From contig NZ_LFIP02000005.1 in the NCBI RefSeq assembly GCF_001189235.2, positions 558,001 to 622,000 of the forward strand: DNA of 64,000 bases. The letters run 5' to 3'. Position numbers and translations under genes: made by a program. Below are positions 51,108 to 63,540 of the stretch, in pieces. The notes under the pieces were generated by a model, which worked only from the letters and a program-made list of their open reading frames with translations, made no database searches and was not told the DNA's origin. This stretch comes from Bradyrhizobium embrapense. Its GTDB lineage: Bacteria > Pseudomonadota > Alphaproteobacteria > Rhizobiales > Xanthobacteraceae. The first letter of the stretch is position 1, and every line of letters starts with the position of its first letter.

Positions 51108-51782
51108 ATGGTTCAGTTGCTTGCGTATCGCCGGTCGCTTCGAGTCTTGGCGCTGGCTCTGTGTTCGCTCACTCTCGCTGTCGTTTCGGCTTCTTCGGCC
51201 TCCGCCCGCCCGCGTCATTCGCACCACGCGCATTCGGCCCATGACGGCCATCTCGCGCGCCACACCGGTCATCATCATTATTATCGGCACACCGCGCGGC
51301 TGTCGCGCGCCGAGCGCCGCGCACAGGCGGAGGCGGGCGGAGATTTCACCGAGGCCAACGCGGCCCGGTTGCCGAGCTCCGCTGAAGCCGTGCCCAACAC
51401 CGGCGGCGTGAGCGCGACCGGCGGTTTCGGCTCATCCGGCATCGTCGACACGGCGCGCCGTTACCTCGGCGGCGGCAACCCGACCGGCCGCTCCAGCCTG
51501 TGGTGCGCGCGCTTCATGAACATGGTGCTGCAGCAGACCGGCCATCGCGGCACCGGCTCCGACATGGCGAGCTCGTTCGCCAAATATGGCCAGCGCGTTT
51601 CCGGTCCGCAGGTCGGCGCCATCGCCGTGATGGGCCGCCGCGGCGGCGGTCATGTTGGCATCATCACCGGCGTCGATGCCAAGGGCAATCCGATCATGAT
51701 CTCCGGCAACAGCAGCCACCGCGTCCGCGAGCTGCCGGTCCCGCGTGGCCGGATCTACGCCTATGTAATGCCGACGAATTGA
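51108..51782 (+). CDS. exported CHAP/NlpC-type cysteine amidase with His-rich segment
   Basis: A 224-residue exported protein (TIGR02594-like). The signal region is SLRVLALALCSLTLAVVSA, ending at ASA. Residues 37-61 contain 11 His in 25. A linker follows, then the catalytic domain VDTARRYLGG...SLWCARFMNMVLQ with nucleophile Cys133, and GGGHVGIITGVD with the His at 182. Such papain-like amidases cut peptidoglycan stem peptides. The histidine-rich stretch may bind metal. No partner genes are evident. Confidence 0.82.
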   Translation: MVQLLAYRRSLRVLALALCSLTLAVVSASSASARPRHSHHAHSAHDGHLARHTGHHHYYRHTARLSRAERRAQAEAGGDFTEANAARLPSSAEAVPNTGGVSATGGFGSSGIVDTARRYLGGGNPTGRSSLWCARFMNMVLQQTGHRGTGSDMASSFAKYGQRVSGPQVGAIAVMGRRGGGHVGIITGVDAKGNPIMISGNSSHRVRELPVPRGRIYAYVMPTN

Positions 51783-51791
51783 TCAGGGACT

Positions 51792-51823
51792 GGCCACCTC
51801 TCTCAGAGAAGGGGGAGGTGGCC
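51792..51823. terminator. hairpin between convergent amidase and TIR genes
   Basis: GGCCACCTC (51792-51800) pairs with GAGGTGGCC (51815-51823) with a 14-nt loop. No T tract on either strand, so termination efficiency is uncertain; placed between converging genes it may serve both. Confidence 0.5.
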
Positions 51824-51861
51824 ATGCGCGGTGCGACGTCAACCGATAGGGCCGGCTGGCC

Positions 51862-52794
51862 TTACTTCTCGTGCTCCTTCGCCTCGATCGTGTCGACGTT
51901 GGTTGCCTCGAGATTGCTCAGGGGGACTTCGACCGCGGCGGGTTGATACCAGGCGAATTGCGAAAAGTAGTTCGCGAGCACCTGATCCTTGAAGAACCGG
52001 CCATGCCGCGCGAAGATCTCGTTTCGCGCGATCCGCAGCTCGATCGCCGACATATCCTTGAGGTCTGCCTCGGCTAGAAATCGTCGATCGGAATCGGGAA
52101 AGAGAAAACCGTCATGCGCCTTGGCGCGCTGCGTGACGGAGGTCGGAACGGCGGGCGGCGTCGTGCGTCCGACGGTGGTCTGATCGCCCTGTCCGCCTGA
52201 CTTCACCACGGTATGTTCGAACGCGGGCCCGACGGTCCATACGGCCAGCGCCAATGCTGCGGCGGCGAGGCCTGCGCCGTACTTCCAGTAGCGCTTGATC
52301 GGCGAAACTTCACGCAGCGGCGACCGCCCGGCCTCACTCAGGACCTCGTTGATCGTATCGATCAGGCGGGTCATGTGCATGCGAAAATCCTGACCCGAGT
52401 CGACCCGGGCGGCGTTGCAGAAGTGCAGGAAGCGAAGCGATTCCGGCAGCTCGGCAGCCTCCGGCATGGTTGCGCCGTTCACCAGCAGCGGCAGCAGCGT
52501 CTTGTTGTGCTTCAGCGCCGTCTCGATCTCGAAGCGCACGGAATCTGCGGGATCCTCCAGACGCGCCGGTTTCCCATCGTCGGTCTTGCCGATCCAATGC
52601 GGACCGATCACCGCGATGACGATGTCGCAGGCGACGATGGCCTTGGCGATCCGGTCGACGAAGTTGGCGCCGGTGCGAATACTGTTGACGTCGAAGAAGA
52701 CGGATTTCTCACCGTACTTCTCGATCAGATGGTCGGCGATGCGGCCCGCTGTGTCCTGATCGACCCGCCGGTACGAAACCATGATCATGCTCAT
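51862..52794 (-). CDS. TIR-domain protein with membrane anchor and C-terminal YARHG domain
   Basis: A 310-residue protein. Residues 1-150 are a TIR domain (MIMVSYRRVDQDTAGRIADH, VFFDVNSI, DIVIAVIGPHWIG, and the helix SVRFEIETALKHNKTLLPLL with Glu89/Glu91 where TIR NADases keep the catalytic Glu). A membrane helix follows at about 172-192. The C-terminal part (residues about 235-300) is a YARHG domain: SAIELRIARNEIFARHGRFF and FSQFAWYQP. The TIR would be cytoplasmic and YARHG extracytoplasmic. Enzyme activity and trigger are unknown. The start at 52794 (or 52788) has in-frame ATG neighbours. Confidence 0.88.
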   Translation of the reverse strand: MSMIMVSYRRVDQDTAGRIADHLIEKYGEKSVFFDVNSIRTGANFVDRIAKAIVACDIVIAVIGPHWIGKTDDGKPARLEDPADSVRFEIETALKHNKTLLPLLVNGATMPEAAELPESLRFLHFCNAARVDSGQDFRMHMTRLIDTINEVLSEAGRSPLREVSPIKRYWKYGAGLAAAALALAVWTVGPAFEHTVVKSGGQGDQTTVGRTTPPAVPTSVTQRAKAHDGFLFPDSDRRFLAEADLKDMSAIELRIARNEIFARHGRFFKDQVLANYFSQFAWYQPAAVEVPLSNLEATNVDTIEAKEHEK

Positions 52795-52927
52795 GGCAAC
52801 CCCGTGCAATCAATTTCGACAAATTTGCTGCATTCAAAATTTCGAGTGAAGTCTATTGCACGCAACCGAACATTGCAATTCGATCCACGTTTATGCCGTC
52901 TTCAAGGAATACGGAACCTGGCGTGAC

Positions 52928-53710
52928 CTAGTGCGGTTCCGCGACAATGGTGTCGCCGACGGCTGCGCCGCCGTCGCCGATGATCTCCGCGTAGATGCCG
53001 CATTCATTGTTGCCGAAGCGCTGCATCAGCGTGTTCGGGACCGAGAGGTCGCGCACGCCGGTGTCGGGATCGACATTGACCGCAGCACAACGTGTGATCC
53101 GTTTCACAACCCTTGCCCGCGCGCTGCCGATCGCAATGGTCTGGTCGAGCAGGCCAGCTTCATGCCAGGCCGGCCAGCCCTCGACATAGAGGTTGGCGCG
53201 GAAGCGCAGCGGATGCACCGGCGCCTGCACCATCTCCTCGATCGCCCGCAGGCTCGCCAGGTTGATGATCGATACCACCTTGCGCGGCACGTCCGAGAAA
53301 CTGTGCCCGGGGCTGACCAGCACCTTGGGCGGCCCCTTGATCCGGCCGGCATGACGATCGGCGAAGTAGCGCTCGATCGCCAGGCGCCCCTCTGCCGTTT
53401 CGAGATCGCCCTGAGCCACCATTGCGCCATCCTGCCGCAGTGTCAGCACATGGCTGTCATCGTCGAAATGGGCCTGCAGCGGCGCCAGCCACTCGTCCCG
53501 CTGCAGCATCAGGAAATGTGGCTTCGGCAGCCATTTCGGCGCCGCCGGATCGAAACCGCTCGGACCGTTCTCGATCGCGTAGCGGCGATCCGAGCGAAGC
53601 GTCTCGCCGACCTTGAGTTCGGCGTGGGGCAGCGGCTCGGGCGTCAGACCCTTGACGGGATAGCGATAGATGCCGGTGATCCGGGCGGAGCAAGCGTGCG
53701 TATTGTCCAT
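52928..53710 (-). CDS. MOSC-domain protein
   Basis: A 260-residue protein with an N-terminal MOSC beta-barrel (ITGIYRYPVKGLTPEPL) and a C-terminal MOSC domain ending with DTGVRDLSVPNTLMQRFG and GDTIV. MOSC proteins bind sulfur or molybdenum cofactor; YcbX and mARC relatives reduce N-hydroxylated compounds. The usual Cys ligand is in RCAAVNVDPDTG. The start MDNTHACSAR at 53710 is set by similarity to the family; the longer frame (53875) overlaps the next gene. Gap to the GNAT gene is 55 bp. Confidence 0.85.
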   Translation of the reverse strand: MDNTHACSARITGIYRYPVKGLTPEPLPHAELKVGETLRSDRRYAIENGPSGFDPAAPKWLPKPHFLMLQRDEWLAPLQAHFDDDSHVLTLRQDGAMVAQGDLETAEGRLAIERYFADRHAGRIKGPPKVLVSPGHSFSDVPRKVVSIINLASLRAIEEMVQAPVHPLRFRANLYVEGWPAWHEAGLLDQTIAIGSARARVVKRITRCAAVNVDPDTGVRDLSVPNTLMQRFGNNECGIYAEIIGDGGAAVGDTIVAEPH

Positions 53711-53765
53711 GCCCCGCTCTATCTTGTTTGGCGGACGAGGAGAACCACCGCCAACGCCAAGGCAG

Positions 53766-54281
53766 CTAGTCGGGCCGCGCCGCGCCAGGCGTGTCCAGCA
53801 CGCGCTGCATGAACACGAGTTCGAGCCAGCGGCCGAACTTGCGCCCGACCTCCGGCATCCGCGCGACCTCGACAAAGCCGGCCTGCGCGTGCAGCCGGAG
53901 CGAGGCGGGATTGCCGCCGTCGATGCCGGCGATCATGACGTGCTTGCCGAGCGCAATGGCCGCGGCGATCAGCTCGTCGACAATGACCCGGCCGAGCCCG
54001 CGGCCGCGGTGGTCGGCATGGATGTAGACGCTGTGCTCGACGCTGTAGCGGTAACCTGGGAAGGCGCGGAAGTCGCCGAACGTACCGTATCCAAGCACCA
54101 CGGGCCCTTCGGCTGCGACCAGCACCGGGTAGCCCAACGCCAGCCGGGCCTTCATCCAGGCCAGCCGTTCGGCCTCGGTGTCCTGCTTCTCCGTCCAGAT
54201 CGCATTCGAGTTGACCACCGCCTCGTTGAAGATCGCGGTGATTGCGGGAATGTCCTGCTCGGCGGCGGGGCGGATAATCAT
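53766..54281 (-). CDS. GNAT N-acetyltransferase (phosphinothricin/methionine sulfoximine type)
   Basis: A 171-residue acetyltransferase. MIIRPAAEQDIPAITAIFNE begins the fold; IWTEKQDTEAERLAWMKARL, VEHSVYIHADHRGRGLGRVI (acetyl-CoA P loop RGRGLG) and GIDGGNPASLRLHAQAGF follow. It resembles Pat/MddA enzymes that acetylate L-phosphinothricin or methionine sulfoximine; the native substrate is uncertain. Divergent from the XRE-cupin regulator across 57 bp, so that regulator probably controls it. Confidence 0.85.
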   Translation of the reverse strand: MIIRPAAEQDIPAITAIFNEAVVNSNAIWTEKQDTEAERLAWMKARLALGYPVLVAAEGPVVLGYGTFGDFRAFPGYRYSVEHSVYIHADHRGRGLGRVIVDELIAAAIALGKHVMIAGIDGGNPASLRLHAQAGFVEVARMPEVGRKFGRWLELVFMQRVLDTPGAARPD

Positions 54282-54338
54282 TGGTCTTTCCTCGACGGGC
54301 CTCTTGCACAGGCCCGATCGTCCACTATATGAGACGTC

Positions 54339-54902
54339 ATGTCAATTATAGAAGACAGGCCCGATGAGGCCCTCGGGCGGCGGGTTCGCGCCGAGCGGGA
54401 GGGGCGCGGCTGGTCGCTGGCAGAACTCGCCGGGCGGGCAGGCGTGTCCAAGGCCATGCTGAGCAAGATCGAGCGGGCGGAGGCGAGCCCAACGGCGGCG
54501 ACGCTGTCGCGGATTGCCACGGCCTATGGCCTGACCATGGCCGCGCTGTTCGAGGTTGCCTCAGCCAGTTCCCGCCTGCAGCGGGCTAAGGATCAGCCGG
54601 TGTGGCGCGATCCAAAGGCGGCCTATCTGCGGCGGCAGGTGTTCCTGCATCCGGCCAATCCGCTGGAGCTGGTAGAAGTCGAGCTGCCTGCGGGACAGGA
54701 AGCCGGCTTCCCGGCCAGCGCCTATCACCTGATCCGTCAGGTGGTCTGGGTGATCAGCGGCCGCCTCACCTTGATGGAGGGGGCGGAACGTCATGAGCTC
54801 GCTGCGGGTGACCGCGTCGAGCTCGGGCCGCCGTCGGACATCGTCTTCCGTAACGAAACTGCTCAGCCCTGCCGCTACCTTGTCGCCATCGTGCGGCGCT
54901 GA
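54339..54902 (+). CDS. XRE-family regulator with C-terminal cupin domain
   Basis: A 187-residue regulator. Residues about 13-70 form a Cro/C1 HTH (RAEREGRGWSLAELAGRAGV, SKAMLSKIERAEASPTAATL); residues about 95-185 a cupin barrel with HLIRQVVWVISGRLTLMEG and VELGPPSDIVFRNETAQP. This architecture senses a small molecule in the cupin. It is divergent from the GNAT gene; the 57-bp gap contains GAGACGTCATGTC with a central GACGTC, a plausible part of the operator. Close to regulators of amino-acid-acetylating operons, but the effector is unknown. Confidence 0.85.
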   Translation: MSIIEDRPDEALGRRVRAEREGRGWSLAELAGRAGVSKAMLSKIERAEASPTAATLSRIATAYGLTMAALFEVASASSRLQRAKDQPVWRDPKAAYLRRQVFLHPANPLELVEVELPAGQEAGFPASAYHLIRQVVWVISGRLTLMEGAERHELAAGDRVELGPPSDIVFRNETAQPCRYLVAIVRR

Positions 54903-55094
54903 GCTCGATCGGGTGAAATCGCAGACTGTGGCTCTTCCGTTTCGGAACCAAGTGCCCACATCTGCGGCAAGCCTGAAAAATGATGGCGACGACCAGAGGC
55001 TGGTTGAGGAACGTCAACGCGGCCCGCGGAAAACCCAATGAAGATGCCGGAACCACGCCTGAATGGGTGGTGACGGCAGGCCGAGGGAAAACGA

Positions 55095-57746
<2,652 letters not shown>

Positions 57747-57760
57747 CGCGCGTGCAAAAA

Positions 57761-57786
57761 GCCCTCCCCGCGATCACGGGGAGGGC
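57761..57786 (-). terminator. hairpin terminator between clpB and the small minus-strand gene
   Basis: GCCCTCCCCG (57761-57770) pairs with CGGGGAGGGC (57777-57786), an almost perfect stem. On the minus strand it is followed by TTTTTGC, so it suits the gene at 57800-58066; on the plus strand only TTC follows clpB, a weaker signal. Probably bidirectional. Confidence 0.8.
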
Positions 57787-57799
57787 TTCGTCATCCAGG

Positions 57800-58066
57800 C
57801 TATTCTTGCGGAGCGGTCGGTGGGCTGAGCTGACCGGGCTCGTCGTCATCAGCGGGTTCGAGTTCGGACAGGATGTCGACCAGCTCGCGGGCGCGGCCGG
57901 TGGCCAGCGGCCTGCCGGCATTCATCAGCGGCTCGTCGTTGGCGAGCCAGGCCTGCGCCTCGGCGAGTTCGGCGACGGTTGCGCCCGATGCGATGATTCT
58001 GGCGATGGTGACATCGTCGGCGTGGCCGACGGCTTTCAGCACGTCGTCACGGGTGAGGTTGGTCAT
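57800..58066 (-). CDS. small hypothetical acidic protein
   Basis: An 88-residue soluble protein with an initial helical region (MTNLTRDDVLKAVGHADDVT, then IARIIASGATVAELAEAQAW) and an acidic, Pro-rich tail ending in PPTAPQE. No recognised domain, no signal peptide. It sits between clpB and the M23 peptidase, in the direction of the latter but separated by 105 bp. Found in Bradyrhizobium with similar tail composition; function unknown. Confidence 0.7.
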   Translation of the reverse strand: MTNLTRDDVLKAVGHADDVTIARIIASGATVAELAEAQAWLANDEPLMNAGRPLATGRARELVDILSELEPADDDEPGQLSPPTAPQE

Positions 58067-58171
58067 GCTTGCCTCCTCTGCACGGGGGGGCCCAGGTTGA
58101 ACAAGCCGAATCCGGTGCGAATCGTTCCGTCCCGAACGGTTGCCGGGTTCCCGCCGGCAGACGGGACGCTA

Positions 58172-60235
58172 TTAGCGGTTGGTGATGGAGCGCGTCTGCG
58201 ACGTCGAGCTCGTGGCATCCGAGACGATGCGCGAGCTGCCGCGGCTGGACATCTGGGCTTCGATCCGGTCGCGTTCCTTCTCGAAGTTCGCCAGCATCGG
58301 GCCTTCGAGCGAGCGGCCGCGCGGCAGTTTCACGCGCATCGGATCGACGAATCGGCCGTTGACCAGGATTTCGTAGTGGACGTGCGGTCCGGTGGACTGG
58401 CCGGTCGAACCGACGAAGCCGATCACCTGGCCCTGCCGAACCTTCTTGCCGATCTCCATGCCCTTGGCGAAGGCCGACATGTGGCCGTAGGCCGTCTCGT
58501 AGCCATTGGAATGCTTCATGCGGATATATTTGCCGTACCCGCCTTCGTATCCGACCTTCTCGAGCACGCCGTTGCCGGAAGCGAAGATCGGCGTGCCGTA
58601 GGCGGTGGCCCAGTCGACGCCGGTGTGCATCTTCACATAGCCGAGGATCGGATGGCGGCGGCCGCCGAAGCCCGAACGCATGATCGCGTTGTTGACCGGC
58701 TTGCGCACCAGGAACTTCTTCGCGCTCTTGCCGGTCTCGTCATAGTAGTCGACGAGGCCATCGTCCGAGCTCTGGAATCGGTAGTACTTCTTGGTTTCGC
58801 CGCCCACGGTCAGCGCGGCGTAGAGCACTTCGGTCTTTTCGGTGCTGGTGACGCCCTCATCCTCGCCGGCAAAGAACACGTCGAACGAGTCGCCGGGCTG
58901 GACCTTGCGCTGGAAATCGACGTCATAGGAGTAGATCTTGACCATGTCCTCGATGACGGTCGGCGGCACCTTGTTGCGCAGCGCGGTCTCGTAAATGCTC
59001 TGATAGAGCCGCACGCCGCTGCCATCATCCTCGTCATCGTCGCTGGAATTGTCGGCGGTGTCGGTCGTGGTGTTCATGCTCTGCACGTCGACGGCGACGT
59101 ATTTGCCGAGATCGGACAGGGCGGCGACGGCCTCGACGACGGATTCGTTGGCGACGATCACGCGATAAGGCTGCAGCCGGGCGCCCGGCGCCGCCGGCGC
59201 CATCAGGATCCGCACCTTCTGGCCTTCCTTCAGGCCGCCGTCGCGCCCGCGCGGGCCGAGCGTTGCGGCAATCGCCTTCGCCTCGTCGGGCGTTGCGCCC
59301 TGATCGCGCAGGATCGAGGTAATGCTGTCGCCCTTCTTGACGAGGTGAACCCGTTCGCCGACTGGATTGCCGCCGGTGACCTGCTCCTTGGTCTTCGGCA
59401 GCAGCGTGACGTTCTCCGGCACCACGCGGGTCTCGAAGCCCGCATAGGGATCAGCGGTGTTGCCCTCGGTGGCGTAGGCCATCCGCATGTCGGGTCCGGC
59501 GCCGGTCGCGTCGGCTGCCGCATTGGCAAGCGAGGCGTAGCGCACCGAGCCGCCGGAGCCGCGCCAATTGGCGGCATCGCGCACCCGCATCAGGATGTCG
59601 TCGAGCGCGACGACGGCGGCGAGCTTGGCTTTCGGCAGCACGGATCCGAGATCCTTGGTGACGAAAGAGACCTCGGCGTCGGGCTCGGCGGCAGCGGCCG
59701 CATTCGGATCCTCGGTCGCCGCCGGTGTGTCGGAGCCGACATCGGTCAACAGACGCTGCGCGTTGAAGGCGGGTATTTTCGACGACAGATCGCTCGTGGT
59801 CATCGAGAGATTGCCTGAAATCCGGATAAAGGGCCGCACCCGCATCACGTCGCGATTGCCGACGCGGGTCACGGTCGACACGCGCACCAGGCTGCGGGAG
59901 GCGGAGGATTCGCTCGGCGGCGGCAGGCGGTCGCCCTTGTGCAGGCTGACGACGCGATCATTGCCGTTGAAGGCACCGCGCAGCGCGCCTTCGACGCGCT
60001 CCGGCACCTTGGCGAAAGTCATCTCGCCGTCGAGCGACGCAAAAACGGCGCCGCCGATCAGGGCCGCGCCACATAGTCCGGTCAGAATGGTGCCGCTGAA
60101 CCATTGTACGGAGACACGGCGGCGATCGATCACCGCAGCCTCGGTGCCGTCGACTGAAAGCGGCGGTTCGTGACCGAGATCGATCATCCCGGTCTCGCGC
60201 CCAATGCCGCTTCCGCGTGACGCCCGTTGGCTCAA
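58172..60235 (-). CDS. M23-family metallopeptidase (envelope, LysM-type linker)
   Basis: A 687-residue envelope protein. One membrane helix lies at about residues 48-68 (TILTGLCGAALIGGAVFA). A long periplasmic part follows with a LysM-like/OapA region (HLVKKGDSITSILRDQGATP) and a coiled or mixed part. The C-terminal M23 endopeptidase domain has HTGVDWA (zinc ligands His537 and Asp541) and HVHYEI (His618, His620), with GHMSAFAKG. It cleaves peptidoglycan cross-links or stem peptides. The TTG at 60235 follows GGGGGGATATCGGG and fits the N-terminal block; an ATG at 60187 is a shorter alternative. Confidence 0.88.
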   Translation of the reverse strand: MSQRASRGSGIGRETGMIDLGHEPPLSVDGTEAAVIDRRRVSVQWFSGTILTGLCGAALIGGAVFASLDGEMTFAKVPERVEGALRGAFNGNDRVVSLHKGDRLPPPSESSASRSLVRVSTVTRVGNRDVMRVRPFIRISGNLSMTTSDLSSKIPAFNAQRLLTDVGSDTPAATEDPNAAAAAEPDAEVSFVTKDLGSVLPKAKLAAVVALDDILMRVRDAANWRGSGGSVRYASLANAAADATGAGPDMRMAYATEGNTADPYAGFETRVVPENVTLLPKTKEQVTGGNPVGERVHLVKKGDSITSILRDQGATPDEAKAIAATLGPRGRDGGLKEGQKVRILMAPAAPGARLQPYRVIVANESVVEAVAALSDLGKYVAVDVQSMNTTTDTADNSSDDDEDDGSGVRLYQSIYETALRNKVPPTVIEDMVKIYSYDVDFQRKVQPGDSFDVFFAGEDEGVTSTEKTEVLYAALTVGGETKKYYRFQSSDDGLVDYYDETGKSAKKFLVRKPVNNAIMRSGFGGRRHPILGYVKMHTGVDWATAYGTPIFASGNGVLEKVGYEGGYGKYIRMKHSNGYETAYGHMSAFAKGMEIGKKVRQGQVIGFVGSTGQSTGPHVHYEILVNGRFVDPMRVKLPRGRSLEGPMLANFEKERDRIEAQMSSRGSSRIVSDATSSTSQTRSITNR

Positions 60236-60793
60236 CCCGATATCCCCCCAAATTCCCGCAACTGCGATCGACCTCTGCTCGTTCTCGTCCCCGCCTTCAT
60301 CCCCGGAAGAGGAATCCCGGCAGTCTGGCGAGCCACACGCATCGAAATCGAGAAGCCGATGGCCATTAGCTAGCCGCGATCTCGAACGTCAATGGTGTGC
60401 AGATCTCTCGATGTTGCTCGGCCGCGAAGGGAAGAGGCGACGGGTTCTTGGAGAAAATCGCCTGGTCCCCCAGAAAAACCACCCGAGCCCCCACAGGTTT
60501 CGAGCGGTCCAATGCATTCGTTATAGCGAGAACGTCGCAGGATTGTGGCTCAAGTGCGGCATTTGAGATGGAAAAGCTTCCTGATGCACGTCGATGCCGC
60601 GGCCCGGTCTGGAGCCCCGGGGAACCCGTTCCGGAGGGTCTCACGAGCTGCTCGGCGACAAACTTTTTTAAAGTTTTTTGGCGCGAGGGCTGGACGACGG
60701 ATTTTTACCTCCAGCTTAAGTCACGGAAAGAACGAGAATTTCTTTGCACTGCACAAGCGATTTGGGCGTGCGACGATTTGTTGACAATGGCCG
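60236..60793. other. 558-bp region upstream of the rRNA operon, no convincing gene
   Basis: Small open frames exist in several frames but none has a recognised domain, ribosome site or codon pattern that stands out. A perfect A/T-rich inverted repeat AAACTTTTTTAAAGTTT lies at 60660-60676. The stretch may hold upstream elements of the rRNA promoter, including the first TTGACA at 60781-60786. Confidence 0.5.
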
Positions 60794-60823
60794 TTGACAA
60801 TCCCGAGGGGTGGGGACTATAAA
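60794..60823 (+). promoter_or_regulatory. rRNA operon promoter
   Basis: TTGACA (60794-60799), an 17-18-bp spacer and CTATAA/TATAAA (60817-60823). An additional TTGACA at 60781 lies 13 bp upstream. This is the only strong sigma-70-like site ahead of the 16S gene, about 415 bp away. The initiating base is probably near 60830. Confidence 0.75.
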
Positions 60824-61239
60824 CCAACCACTGAGCGCGGCGCCGCCGGGTCACTGACCAAGGCGAGCGAACGCGCCTCTGATGCTCCTCACTTAGATGA
60901 GTGACACAACAGCCGACATAAATCGGTTGAGGTTCACTGTCTGCCGGTGAAGGGTAGAACCACCCTCTAAGGGTGTGGGGTCGTCGGACCCCGGGCTGTT
61001 TGACAAGTGAAGATGAAGAAAGAGAAACGTGGACGGCGGAGTCCTTGCGTCTCTCGGAAAACTTGAAAGCTTCGGCTTTTGACTTCTGAGAGTGGACGAA
61101 AGACTTCGGCGGTACACGTTTTAAAGGTTACACCATCGCTGCCAACGATGTGAATCGCGGGCGGCTCGTTGATTTCGGTCGACGAAGAATGGTGGGACCT
61201 CGTCAAACGTTGTGATCAGCCGGTTCAAGGTTTCAAGTC
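60824..61239 (+). other. rRNA transcript leader with processing hairpin
   Basis: A non-coding leader between promoter and 16S. It contains a hairpin at 61051-61092 with a TTCG loop: CTCTCGGAAAACTTGAAAGC on the left, GCTTTTGACTTCTGAGAG on the right, and several shorter inverted repeats. These fit the RNase III processing stalk of pre-16S rRNA. Confidence 0.6.
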
Positions 61240-62938
<1,699 letters not shown>

Positions 62939-63015
62939 GGGCTTGTAGCTCAGTTGGTTAGAGCGCGCGCTTGATAAGCGTGAGGTCGGAAGTTCAAGTC
63001 TTCCCAGGCCCACCA
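62939..63015 (+). tRNA. tRNA-Ile (GAT)
   Basis: 77 nt with acceptor GGGCTTG paired with CAGGCCC, the D-arm GCTCAGTTGGTTAGAGC, anticodon GAT at 62973-62975, T-arm GTTCAAGTC and 3' CCA encoded. First tRNA of the rRNA operon spacer. Confidence 0.97.
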
Positions 63016-63050
63016 TTTTGATCGAGTGCGGAGCATTCGTCTTCTGGTAC

Positions 63051-63126
63051 GGGGCCATAGCTCAGCTGGGAGAGCGCGTGCTTTGCAAGCATGAGGTCGT
63101 CGGTTCGATCCCGTCTGGCTCCACCA
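63051..63126 (+). tRNA. tRNA-Ala (TGC)
   Basis: 76 nt with acceptor GGGGCCA paired with TGGCTCC, D-arm GCTCAGCTGGGAGAGC, anticodon TGC at 63084-63086, T-arm GGTTCGATCCC, and a genomically encoded CCA. Second spacer tRNA. Confidence 0.97.
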
Positions 63127-63540
63127 GATGGAATTGAAGCTCGAGAATGCCTCGTCAAAATCGTCCGCGAAACATCACTTCGCACTCATTGGTCCGGATG
63201 GACGGTGACGTGCGTGTTTTCTGACATCGTAAAGAGGAGATCGATCCGAGTTTGGATCTGCGAAGCAATTCGCGGGTACCATTCCTAATCTCCAGATCGT
63301 TTTCGGCGCTCGCGCATCGCAGTTCATCGCAAGATGAGTGAGATGAGCGAGTTGTAAAACGATCTTTGTAGCGAAGCTTGACCGCCTCGCTATCGGGCCG
63401 ATCTTACGAAGCAAGCTGGTCTTTCTAGTCAATGTCCGGCTGTGCAATCGCATTCATCGAGGATGCGTGCCTGAGACTTCGGTCTTTGGGCAGTTGCGCA
63501 GACAACATTCTGCCGAGTGTGTGGACATTGATAATGAGAG
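63127..63540 (+). other. tRNA-Ala to 23S rRNA spacer
   Basis: About 410 bp of transcribed spacer. The end part GTGTGTGGACATTGATAATGAGAG leads to the 23S sequence. No coding gene; several short frames here are not supported. Confidence 0.65.

Noticed and set aside
54903..55094. Possible RpoH (heat-shock) promoter ahead of clpB
   Set aside because: TTGAGG and CCCAAT-like elements can be found but the spacing is far too long, and no CIRCE-type inverted repeat is present.
60397..60822. Plus-strand frame of 141 codons before the rRNA operon
   Set aside because: It runs into the -35/-10 elements of the rRNA promoter and has no domain or ribosome site.
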